Assembly: GCA_045123995.1 (NCBI GenBank)
Contig: JBGVKY010000014.1
Location: 62,001 to 126,000 of the forward strand
Direction: 5' to 3'
Source of the DNA: HGM11501 sp045123995
GTDB lineage: Bacteria; Bacillota; Clostridia; CAKSNL01; HGM11501
DNA: 64,000 nucleotides
The notes below the pieces were generated by a model. That model ran no database searches, had not been told where the DNA came from, and saw only the letters and a program-made list of their open reading frames with translations. Shown piece by piece: positions 44,476 to 52,185 of the stretch. Position 1 is the stretch's first letter. Each line of letters starts with the position of its first letter. The position numbers were made by a program, and so were the translations under genes.

Positions 44476-44504
44476 TTGCAAAAAATGTAAAACTGTATTA
44501 TAAT
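44476..44504 (+). promoter_or_regulatory. promoter of the aminotransferase-gltX-glnS unit
   Basis: TTGCAA (44476-44481), 17-bp spacer, TATAAT (44499-44504). Confidence 0.85.
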
Positions 44505-44537
44505 AAATCTTTAGAATAAATATCGGAGGTTAACAAA

Positions 44538-45731
44538 ATGGAACTTAGCAGAAAATATAAATCAATCAGCCCGTCTTCTACGTTACTCATTGACTCTAAG
44601 TATAAGGCAATGAGAAGTGCAGGCGAAGATGTTGTCGGATTCGGAGCAGGCGAGCCTGATTTCGATACCCCCGAGCATATAAAGGAAGCAGCTATAAAGG
44701 CAATACGTGACGGAGTTACAAAGTACACTCCTGCATCAGGAACGATAGAGCTTAAAAAGGCTATTTGTAAGAAATTCATGGAAGATAATTCTCTCAGCTA
44801 TGAGCCTTCAAATATTGTGGTATCAAATGGTGCAAAGCATTCTCTTTTAAATGCCATAGGAGCTTTGGTAAATCCCGGAGATGAAGTGATTTTCTCAGCT
44901 CCTTATTGGGTAAGCTACAAGGAAATGGTGTTGATACAGGACGGTGTGCCTGTTATTATTCCCACTACCGAAGCAAACGGATTTAAGTTTACAGCGAAAG
45001 AACTTGAAGCGGCAATTACACCCAAAACAAAAGCGGTTATATTGAATACTCCTTCAAATCCGACAGGCATGGTTTACAAGGAAGAGGAATTAAAGGAAAT
45101 TGCAGAGGTTATAAAAAAGCACGACTTATATGTGATTTCTGACGAAATATATGAAGAACTGGTTTACGATTTTGATACGCCGGCATCTATCGCAGCTATA
45201 GACGAGGATATGAAAAACCGTACAATCATTGTAAATGGTGTTTCTAAAACCTATGCCATGACAGGCTGGAGAATCGGTTATACCGCGGCAAACGCAGAGA
45301 TTACCAAAATTATGGCAAACGTGCAGAGTCACTATACCTCAAACCCAAACTCAATTGCACAGGTTGCTACAATTGCTGCACTTACAGGTCCTAAGGACAG
45401 TGTTTATGAAATGAAAAAGGCTTTTCGTGAAAGACGTGACTTCATGGTTACACGCATGAACGAAATAGAGGGTGTTTCCTGCTTAAAGCCCGAGGGAGCC
45501 TTTTATGTAATGATGAATATATCTCTTATCAAGGGAAAGAAGATAGGTGATAAGGTTATAAACACATCTGACGATTTTGCAGAGCTTTTCTTGGAAAAGG
45601 CAAAGGTTGCTGTTGTTCCCTGCTCAGGCTTCGGAAATGACGATTTTGTGAGGTGGTCTTATGCCACAAGCATGGAAAATATTAAAAAGGGACTTGACAG
45701 ACTGGAAGAATTTATAAAACAGATGAACTAA
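44538..45731 (+). CDS. class I pyridoxal-phosphate aminotransferase (aspartate aminotransferase type)
   Basis: 397 residues of fold type I, AspB/AspC-like. FGAGEPDFDTPEHIKEAA near 32-50 and the PLP lysine in NGVSKTYAMTGWRIGY (about residue 236) are diagnostic of the Iγ aspartate aminotransferase group. It would interconvert aspartate/oxaloacetate and glutamate/2-oxoglutarate. CGGAGG before the ATG. First gene before gltX and glnS, with a 22-bp gap to gltX; glutamate is thus a shared metabolite in the unit. Confidence 0.9.
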   Translation: MELSRKYKSISPSSTLLIDSKYKAMRSAGEDVVGFGAGEPDFDTPEHIKEAAIKAIRDGVTKYTPASGTIELKKAICKKFMEDNSLSYEPSNIVVSNGAKHSLLNAIGALVNPGDEVIFSAPYWVSYKEMVLIQDGVPVIIPTTEANGFKFTAKELEAAITPKTKAVILNTPSNPTGMVYKEEELKEIAEVIKKHDLYVISDEIYEELVYDFDTPASIAAIDEDMKNRTIIVNGVSKTYAMTGWRIGYTAANAEITKIMANVQSHYTSNPNSIAQVATIAALTGPKDSVYEMKKAFRERRDFMVTRMNEIEGVSCLKPEGAFYVMMNISLIKGKKIGDKVINTSDDFAELFLEKAKVAVVPCSGFGNDDFVRWSYATSMENIKKGLDRLEEFIKQMN

Positions 45732-45753
45732 TTTTACCGAAAGGATTTTTGAT

Positions 45754-47406
45754 ATGGATTTTGAAAGGTTAGCAGAACTTTTATTTGGAGATATCAAGGG
45801 AACACCCGAGGATATATACGAAATGTTCCCCGAAAGAAATTTGAAAGAGGGAGCTATGGTAACCAGAATTGCACCCAGTCCCACAGGATTTGTGCATTTC
45901 GGCAACCTTTTTCCTGCCATCACCTGTGAGAGAATGGCACATCAGTCTGACGGGATTTTCTATCTGAGAATTGAAGATACTGACGCCAAAAGAGAAGTAG
46001 AGGGTGCAGTGGAAGTTATTCTTTCTGCCTTTTCTTCCTTCGGACTTAACTTTGATGAAGGGGCAACCGTTAACGGTGATAACGGGGCATATGGTCCTTA
46101 TCGCCAGAGACAAAGAGAATATATCTATAAGACCTTTGCCAAGATGCTTGTTAAAAAGGGAATGGCATATCCTTGCTTCTGCACAGAAGAGGACCTTTCA
46201 AAAACTCATGAGGCTCAGGAAGCTGAAAAGAGCAACTTCGGTTATTTCGGCAAGTGGGCACGTTGCAGAGATTTGTCTTTTGAAGAAATAAAGGCAAATA
46301 TTGAAGCGGGAAAATCTTTCGTTTTAAGATTTAAGAGCATGGGAGATTCTAACAATAAAATTAAATTCAAGGATATGGTAAAGGGCGATATAGACGTATC
46401 TGAAAACGATGTTGACCACGTACTTTTAAAGTCAGACGGAATTCCTACTTATCACTTTGCCCATGTTGTGGATGACCACCTTATGGGAACAACCCACGTT
46501 GTAAGAGGGGACGAGTGGCTTTCAACACTTCCTTTCCATCTTCAGCTTTTTAAGGCACTTGAGTGGAAAGCTCCTAAGTATCTCCACATCGCTCCTTTGA
46601 TGAAATTGGACGGAGAAAGCAAAAGAAAGCTTTCTAAAAGAAAAGACCCTGAGGCAGCCCTTACTTTTTATGCGAAAGAGGGATATGCTGCTGATGCAGT
46701 TTACGAATATATCTTAACCTTGCTTAATTCAGGCTTTGAGGACTGGAGAAGGCAGAACCCCGATAAAGACGCAAGGGAATATCCTTTCCAGTACAAGAAA
46801 ATGAGTGTTTCCGGTGCTCTTTTTGACATCGTGAAATTAAATGATGTAAGTAAAAACTACGTTTCACGTTTAAGTGCCGAAGAAGTTTACGAAAAGGTGA
46901 GCGACTGGGCAAAAGTTTACGACGAAGATTTTTATAAGCTCTTTACCAGAGATAAGGACTTTACAGTTTCTATTCTTTCCATCGGCAGAGGCGGAAAGAA
47001 GCCCAGAAAGGACTTTGGAATTTGGAGCGAAGTAAAAGGCTATATGGACTTTTTCTTCGACGAGCTTTTCAACCCCGAATATATCTATGACGAAAAACTT
47101 TCAAAAGAAGATATAAAGAAAATTTTATCGGAGTACATGTCATACTTTGACGAAAACGACGATAACAGTGCATGGTTTGATAAAATCAAGGCTCTTTCTG
47201 AAGCCAACGGCTTCTGCTCCGATATGAAGGAATATAAGGAAAATCCCGATAAATATAAGGGAAGTGTTGCGGATGTCAGCATGATTTTGAGAATTGCGGT
47301 CTGCGGCAGAACAAACTCTCCGGATATGTATCACATATTTAATATATTGGGCAGAGAAAAGTTAGAAGAGCGTATAAAGAAAGCCTATAATTATCTTGAG
47401 GCTTAA
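45754..47406 (+). CDS. gltX: glutamyl-tRNA synthetase with N-terminal extension
   Basis: 550 residues. The class I signature appears late, at 48-51 as HFGN within APSPTGFVHFGNLFP, because about 35 extra residues precede the core; KMSKS is KLSKR. Bacterial GluRS usually begins within 5-10 residues of this motif and is about 490 long, so this is a divergent subtype. Next to it is a dedicated GlnRS, so this enzyme may be a discriminating GluRS charging only tRNA-Glu. The GAPYGPYRQRQRE-like region (NGAYGPYRQRQREY) is conserved. Confidence 0.93.
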   Translation: MDFERLAELLFGDIKGTPEDIYEMFPERNLKEGAMVTRIAPSPTGFVHFGNLFPAITCERMAHQSDGIFYLRIEDTDAKREVEGAVEVILSAFSSFGLNFDEGATVNGDNGAYGPYRQRQREYIYKTFAKMLVKKGMAYPCFCTEEDLSKTHEAQEAEKSNFGYFGKWARCRDLSFEEIKANIEAGKSFVLRFKSMGDSNNKIKFKDMVKGDIDVSENDVDHVLLKSDGIPTYHFAHVVDDHLMGTTHVVRGDEWLSTLPFHLQLFKALEWKAPKYLHIAPLMKLDGESKRKLSKRKDPEAALTFYAKEGYAADAVYEYILTLLNSGFEDWRRQNPDKDAREYPFQYKKMSVSGALFDIVKLNDVSKNYVSRLSAEEVYEKVSDWAKVYDEDFYKLFTRDKDFTVSILSIGRGGKKPRKDFGIWSEVKGYMDFFFDELFNPEYIYDEKLSKEDIKKILSEYMSYFDENDDNSAWFDKIKALSEANGFCSDMKEYKENPDKYKGSVADVSMILRIAVCGRTNSPDMYHIFNILGREKLEERIKKAYNYLEA

Positions 47407-47418
47407 GGGGGAATAAAA

Positions 47419-49080
47419 ATGACAGAAGAATATACAAACTTTATACATGAGTTTATAGATGAAGACCTTTCAAAGGGTTATGCGAATGAAGTTCATACAC
47501 GTTTTCCTCCCGAGCCCAACGGATATCTTCATATAGGCAGTGCCAAGGCTATATGGATAAACTACATGACAGCCAAGAAATACGGGGGAAAATTTAATCT
47601 CCGCTATGACGATACAAATCCTGCAAGAGAAGAAACAGAGTATGTTGACTCCATTTATGAGGATATAAAGTGGCTGGGAGCAGACCCTGACGGCGGTGTT
47701 TTCTACGGCTCCGACTATTTTGATAAGTGCTATGAATTTGCAGTAAAGCTTATAAAGGACGGAAAGGCTTATGTCTGCGACCTTTCTCAGGAAGAAATGA
47801 GAGAGTACAGAGGTACTCTCACCGAGCCCGGGAAGAACAGCCCTTACAGAGACAGAAGCATAGAAGAAAATTTAGAGCTTTTTGAAAAAATGAAAAACGG
47901 GGAATTCCCCGAGGGTTCAAAAACTCTTCGTGCTAAAATTGATATGGCATCGCCCAACATGAATATGCGTGACCCTGCAATTTACAGAATTGTTTATACA
48001 GAGCATCACAGACAGGGTAAAAAATGGTGCGTATATCCTCTTTATGACTATGCTCATCCCATTCAGGATGCACTTGAGGGGATTACTCATTCTCTTTGCT
48101 CCATCGAATTTGAAAACCACAGACCGTTATATAATTGGGTTGTTGATAACATTGGTTTCGAAAAGAAACCCCGTCAGATTGAATTTGCAAGAATCAATAT
48201 CACCCATACGGTTTTAAGCAAGCGTTATCTTCGTGAATTGGTTGAAAAGGGCAAGGTTGACGGATGGGACGATCCCAGAATGCCTACCTTGTCAGGTCTC
48301 AGGAGAAGAGGCTATACTCCTGAGGCTATTATGGAGTTTGTGAAGAGAGCCGGGGTAGCCAAGACCGACAGTATAGTGGATTTGGGTCTTTTGGAATACT
48401 GTGTAAGAAATGATTTGAACAAAAAATCACTTCGCAAAATGGCGGTTTTAGACCCCGTAAAGGTAAAAATCACAAACTATCCCGAGGATTTGGTGGAATA
48501 TTTTGAAATTCCCAATAATCCTGAAGACGAGAATGCAGGAACAAGAAAGGTTGCTTTTTCAGGTGAGCTTTACATTGAAAGAGATGACTTTGCTATGGTT
48601 CCTCCTCCCAAGTTCCATCGCTTAAAGCCTGAGGGTGAAGTGAGACTCATGGGCGCTTATATCGTAAAGTGCAACGAAGTTATAACTGACGAGGCCGGAA
48701 ACGTAAAAGAAATTTTATGTACAGCCGATATGGAAACTAAAAACGGTAACCCCGTGGACGGAAGAAAGATAAAGGGCACAATTCATTGGGTTTCTGCTCA
48801 TCACGCAGTAGATGCAAAGGTAAATTTATACGAAAATTTATTCTTGAAAGAAAACCTTGGTGACCTTCCCGAGGGCGAGAATTATCTTGACTACTTAAAT
48901 CCCGACTCACTTAAAGTTTACGAAAACTGTAAATTGGAAGAAAGCCTTAAAGATGCAAACATAGGAGATAAATTCCAGTTTGTAAGACTCGGCTATTTCA
49001 CAAAGGACTCTAAGTCTGATGAACTTACCTTTAACCGTGCAGTAACACTTAAGGATACCTGGTCAAAACAGAATAAATAA
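47419..49080 (+). CDS. glnS: glutaminyl-tRNA synthetase
   Basis: 553 residues with RFPPEPNGYLHIGSAKA (HIGH motif, about 29-45), the GlnRS-specific RYDDTNPAREE, HCLCT-like SLCSIEFENHRPLYNW, and VLSKR as KMSKS. It charges tRNA-Gln directly. Most Firmicutes lack GlnRS and use GatCAB amidation, so its presence, 12 bp behind gltX, is notable. A terminator follows. Confidence 0.97.
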   Translation: MTEEYTNFIHEFIDEDLSKGYANEVHTRFPPEPNGYLHIGSAKAIWINYMTAKKYGGKFNLRYDDTNPAREETEYVDSIYEDIKWLGADPDGGVFYGSDYFDKCYEFAVKLIKDGKAYVCDLSQEEMREYRGTLTEPGKNSPYRDRSIEENLELFEKMKNGEFPEGSKTLRAKIDMASPNMNMRDPAIYRIVYTEHHRQGKKWCVYPLYDYAHPIQDALEGITHSLCSIEFENHRPLYNWVVDNIGFEKKPRQIEFARINITHTVLSKRYLRELVEKGKVDGWDDPRMPTLSGLRRRGYTPEAIMEFVKRAGVAKTDSIVDLGLLEYCVRNDLNKKSLRKMAVLDPVKVKITNYPEDLVEYFEIPNNPEDENAGTRKVAFSGELYIERDDFAMVPPPKFHRLKPEGEVRLMGAYIVKCNEVITDEAGNVKEILCTADMETKNGNPVDGRKIKGTIHWVSAHHAVDAKVNLYENLFLKENLGDLPEGENYLDYLNPDSLKVYENCKLEESLKDANIGDKFQFVRLGYFTKDSKSDELTFNRAVTLKDTWSKQNK

Positions 49081-49083
49081 AAT

Positions 49084-49122
49084 AAAAAACCTCTGAATCA
49101 TTGACAGATTCAGAGGTTTTTG
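49084..49122. terminator. bidirectional terminator between glnS and the leftward accessory operon
   Basis: AAAAACCTCTGAATC / GATTCAGAGGTTTTT inverted repeat with A- and T-runs; serves both convergent units. Confidence 0.9.
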
Positions 49123-49146
49123 CGTATCATAACTAAACAAATTTAT

Positions 49147-50064
49147 TCATTCAGCAATATTTTCGGGAAGCACTTTCTTTTTATTAAAGTGCCTTCCCAA
49201 AAGAACGCCGGCGGTTATAAATAAAGTTTCCAAAAGGTATGCGCCAATATAGGTAAGCCACTTATGTTTGCCGTTCGCTATATCGATTAATACCATTGAA
49301 AAGGCCATATACCCACCGCTCAGACTTAAGAGTATCATTTTCTCAAAAACAACCCATAAGAATATTCCTAATGCATCCCACAAAAGGAAGGAAGTCAATG
49401 TGATTTTTAAATTCAGGCGAAAGCTCTTAAATCCTGCATATATGTACCATAGTGCAACGACCAGCATAGCTATAATCCAACTGAAACCCATTCCTTTTTT
49501 TTCAAGATACTCTAAAGGAGCCTTGGGGGATGCTAATACATATATTGCACTCATCAGGCACGATATAACATAAGCTATTATAATACCGTAAAATTTGGAA
49601 AGGAATATAACGTACTTACCTTCCGTTTTTCCTGCTTTAATTCTTCCCATATATATACCCATTATTATAACGATAATCTCCACTAAAAAGCCTATTATCC
49701 CTGAAAGATAAGGGCTTTTCGTAAATCCGAGTATGTCAATATACACCGAAAGCCAACTGTATCCCCCGCTTAAATAAAACATATTCTTGTTGATAAAAGC
49801 CGTTGCTGCAAAAATAAGCACTGTCCATATAAAAAACACAAGTATCATTTTTTTTATACTTATTTCGTAAAACTTTTTTCCGGCAAAAAAGTATAAAAGA
49901 CACATAGCAATAATGCCCAGAGAATAGCAAACTTCCATAGCCCAATTCTCCGTCATTTTAACATTTGTATCAATTCCGCATACATATAACATAATAACCG
50001 CTGATATTAACGCTAATATATATGTAAAAAATGCGAGAATCCTTGCGATAATAAGCTTTTTCAT
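49147..50064 (-). CDS. integral membrane protein with internal duplication, unknown function
   Basis: 305 residues from the ATG at 50064, which has AAAGAGG upstream; the ATG at 50082 has no good site. About ten hydrophobic segments, in two related halves: LLYFFAGKKFYEISIKKM and LWYIYAGFKSFRLNLKIT, LSGGYSWLSVYID and LSGGYMAFSMVLID, IYMGR and VLLGR recur in the same order about 150 residues apart. I do not recognise the family. Third gene of the leftward operon, 21 bp after the phosphoesterase; it could be a transporter, an anchor or an immunity protein, but nothing in the sequence decides. Confidence 0.8.
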   Translation of the reverse strand: MKKLIIARILAFFTYILALISAVIMLYVCGIDTNVKMTENWAMEVCYSLGIIAMCLLYFFAGKKFYEISIKKMILVFFIWTVLIFAATAFINKNMFYLSGGYSWLSVYIDILGFTKSPYLSGIIGFLVEIIVIIMGIYMGRIKAGKTEGKYVIFLSKFYGIIIAYVISCLMSAIYVLASPKAPLEYLEKKGMGFSWIIAMLVVALWYIYAGFKSFRLNLKITLTSFLLWDALGIFLWVVFEKMILLSLSGGYMAFSMVLIDIANGKHKWLTYIGAYLLETLFITAGVLLGRHFNKKKVLPENIAE

Positions 50065-50085
50065 TTTAGAACCTCTTTGCATCTC

Positions 50086-50760
50086 TCAAATTTTGTAAAA
50101 ATAATTAAATACCGCAACATGCTTTTCGTCAAGGATCTGATCACGATGGTAATGTCCGAAAAACCAACGGCTGTATTTTAAGACTCCTCTTATTTTTTCC
50201 AAAAACTCAGTCAGTTCATTGTTCTCATAATCCTGAGCAAAGCTTTCTTGTATGGAGGAAGGAGCACAGTGTGTAATTATGTAATCAAACCTGAAATTAT
50301 GCTCAACCATTTTTTCTTGAGCTTTTTTATATTCTTCTTCTCCCGGAAGTTCTTCTTTCCACCAGTTTTTCCCTTCAGTCCTTTGCTCTTTATCATGGGA
50401 AGTTGCTCCACCGAACACAAAAAAATCTTTTTCTTCAAAGGAATATACCTCTCCACGTATTAAATGGTATATTCCATCATCAACCTTATGTGCAATGCCT
50501 CCTCCGAATTCCACTTTCGGAAGATTATTAAGCAGTTCGAAATTTTCATGGTTACCATCAATAAAAAGAGTTGTGAAATTTTTATTTTTAAGCCATTTTA
50601 TCCAATATTTTTCTTCGTTACTGCCGTCCCAGACTCCCCCGAAATCACCGCATATAATCACATAATCATCTTTGGTCATTTCTTTCTGCTGTGGAAAATT
50701 TTTCACAGAAAGCTTTCCGATATCAACCGGAATATGAGTGTCGCCCGTAATATATATCAC
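50086..50760 (-). CDS. calcineurin-like metallophosphoesterase
   Basis: 224 residues, soluble. The dinuclear metal site is complete: ITGDTH (motif I), ICGDFGG (motif II), IDGNHEN (motif III), THCAPS (IV) and FGHYHRD (V). The family includes phosphodiesterases and protein or nucleotide phosphatases, so substrate is open. It lies 18 bp after the ParB-like gene and 21 bp before the membrane protein gene, in one operon. Similar stand-alone enzymes are widespread in gut Clostridia, so the link to its neighbours may be loose. Confidence 0.88.
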   Translation of the reverse strand: MIYITGDTHIPVDIGKLSVKNFPQQKEMTKDDYVIICGDFGGVWDGSNEEKYWIKWLKNKNFTTLFIDGNHENFELLNNLPKVEFGGGIAHKVDDGIYHLIRGEVYSFEEKDFFVFGGATSHDKEQRTEGKNWWKEELPGEEEYKKAQEKMVEHNFRFDYIITHCAPSSIQESFAQDYENNELTEFLEKIRGVLKYSRWFFGHYHRDQILDEKHVAVFNYFYKI

Positions 50761-50778
50761 TGTTTTCCACCTTTCTTT

Positions 50779-51759
50779 TTAATCAAGCCAAAGTAAATCT
50801 TTAATTGTTTTGTATCCTTTGTATGGCAATGAAACTTCTTGTATAGGAATTTCATCCAATCCGAGTTCCTTTGCCGCCCTTAATCTATGATGTCCATCAA
50901 CAACATACTTTGTCCCTTCGTATTCAACATACTTAATAGGATCAGTAATGCCATTTTTTCTTATGCTTTCTACAATATCATTATATTGCCTCTTATTCAA
51001 TGTGAGTTTATGGGTTTGAGTTAACTTTGAAGGAGAAATTATTTTCACATTCTTTGCTGCATCTGAAACTAAACTTGCTGTCTTAGCAGTATCTACTACC
51101 TTGTCTATCCCTTTAGCCAATTTTGCGGAATCTGCAAGCTCTCCAACAATTGGAATTGCTCCAATGGCACTAAGGCCTGCCGAAAGAAAATCTCCCCTTG
51201 CTATGTCTACGGGAATAGATGCTAAGTTTGTGACTGTATCTAATCCCGGAATCAAAGAAGCTAAAGTCAGCAGGTCACTTACCGTATCTAAATTACTTTT
51301 TTTATTTCCTGCATCTGTTTGATTTTCTTTTCCCGAAGAGACTTCATTGCTATAATTTGCTAAATACATTTTATCATATTTTTCTTGGGGTTTCAACAGA
51401 TAGTTTTCCTTGGGGAAATGTTTTTCACTTTCCTTAAAATCCAATTTAAAATTTCCGGCATCTTCCTTTTTTGTTTCTCCTTTGCCGGGTGGGTAATCTC
51501 CGGCTAAATCATTACCCCATATATCCTTGAGGGGCTCATCAGATATGCCGTTTGGATGGCTTAAAGAATCCATGATTTCTTTTTCTATTCCCGAAAGGAA
51601 ATTTTTTGATGTTCCGTTTTTACGCATATTTACGCCCATGTCCCAGGCATCAAAAATCTTATCGGGGAACTCAATTTTTTCAGGACTGTTTTTTATAACC
51701 TGGCTTAGATTCCTGCCCTCTGCTCCGTAGCGTAGAGCCAATTTTTCATTTTCATCCAT
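50779..51759 (-). CDS. ParB-like domain protein with pretoxin-like region; start affected by a frameshift
   Basis: 326 residues as read from the ATG at 51759, which has no ribosome-binding site. The N-terminal ~150 residues are acidic and of no recognised family. A glycine/alanine-rich hydrophobic stretch at about 160-225 (LIPGLDTVTNLASIPVDIAR, then AIGAIPIVGELADSAK) resembles the pretoxin regions of polymorphic toxins, and the C-terminus has the ParB/sulfiredoxin-type motif VDGHHRLRAAKELG (about 285-298). A strong start (AAGGAGG, ATG at 51803) lies one frame away: one extra A in the A5 tract at 51784-51780 would give MKEINFEKINEDYDK joined to this frame, 341 residues. DNA-binding, nuclease or nucleotidase activity are all possible. 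Confidence 0.7.
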   Translation of the reverse strand: MDENEKLALRYGAEGRNLSQVIKNSPEKIEFPDKIFDAWDMGVNMRKNGTSKNFLSGIEKEIMDSLSHPNGISDEPLKDIWGNDLAGDYPPGKGETKKEDAGNFKLDFKESEKHFPKENYLLKPQEKYDKMYLANYSNEVSSGKENQTDAGNKKSNLDTVSDLLTLASLIPGLDTVTNLASIPVDIARGDFLSAGLSAIGAIPIVGELADSAKLAKGIDKVVDTAKTASLVSDAAKNVKIISPSKLTQTHKLTLNKRQYNDIVESIRKNGITDPIKYVEYEGTKYVVDGHHRLRAAKELGLDEIPIQEVSLPYKGYKTIKDLLWLD

Positions 51760-51803
51760 CTTGTCATAATCTTCGTTAATTTTTCAAAGTTTATTTCTTT
51801 CAT

Positions 51804-51966
51804 ACTTTTTCCTCCTTATTAAAATAATCATTAGACTTAGAAAAAGCTCCGCACAATCATAGGCACCACTTCTCAAAATAACCTAACAAGCTAATAAAGT
51901 GCGACAAAAAATCCGCAGAGCGACTCTTTCGCCTGCGTAAAGCTTTTTCAGCGCACTATTTAGCTA
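51804..51966 (-). promoter_or_regulatory. structured leader RNA of the ParB-like operon, unknown class
   Basis: About 160 nt between promoter and first gene, read on the minus strand. A hairpin CGCAGGCGA/TCGCTCTGCG (about 51937-51914) is followed by six Ts, like an attenuator. GAAAAAGCT (51950-51942) can pair with AGCTTTTTC (51848-51840). GCTAAATAGTGCG (51964-51952) can pair, imperfectly, with CGCACTTTATTAGC (51903-51890). The last two helices cross, so they are alternatives or a pseudoknot. It matches no riboswitch class I know. Gap content otherwise: no ORF. Confidence 0.5.
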
Positions 51967-51973
51967 TATTTAT

Positions 51974-52002
51974 ATTATACTACAAATAATAAAACCTGTC
52001 AA
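51974..52002 (-). promoter_or_regulatory. consensus promoter of the ParB-like operon
   Basis: Minus strand TTGACA (52002-51997), exact 17-bp spacer, TATAAT (51979-51974). Confidence 0.88.
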
Positions 52003-52025
52003 GTTATTTCTGCTTGCTGTAAATT

Positions 52026-52056
52026 AAAAGGATGTTTTTTCATCCTTTTTTTATTT
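52026..52056. terminator. orphan terminator-like hairpin
   Basis: AAAAGGATG / CATCCTTTTTTT with a T6 loop, in the divergent gap. No gene on either strand reads into it at this point, so what it terminates is unclear; it may insulate the two promoters. Confidence 0.6.
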
Positions 52057-52096
52057 TTTCCAAAACTGAAATGTTATGGAAAAGAGAGTGTTTTTA

Positions 52097-52125
52097 TTGA
52101 TTTTAAGTTTTTTTAATGTTATAAT
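52097..52125 (+). promoter_or_regulatory. promoter of the hydrogenase-like gene
   Basis: TTGATT (52097-52102), 17-bp spacer, TATAAT (52120-52125). Confidence 0.75.
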
Positions 52126-52185
52126 AGAACCCGTGACGGACTTTATATGAAGGGAATAAAATATTCATATTAAAGGAGTTTTTTA

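Noticed and set aside
51840..51964. Inverted repeats as a MITE or insertion-sequence remnant
   Set aside because: No target-site duplication or transposase fragment, and the repeats lie within a leader between a perfect promoter and its gene.
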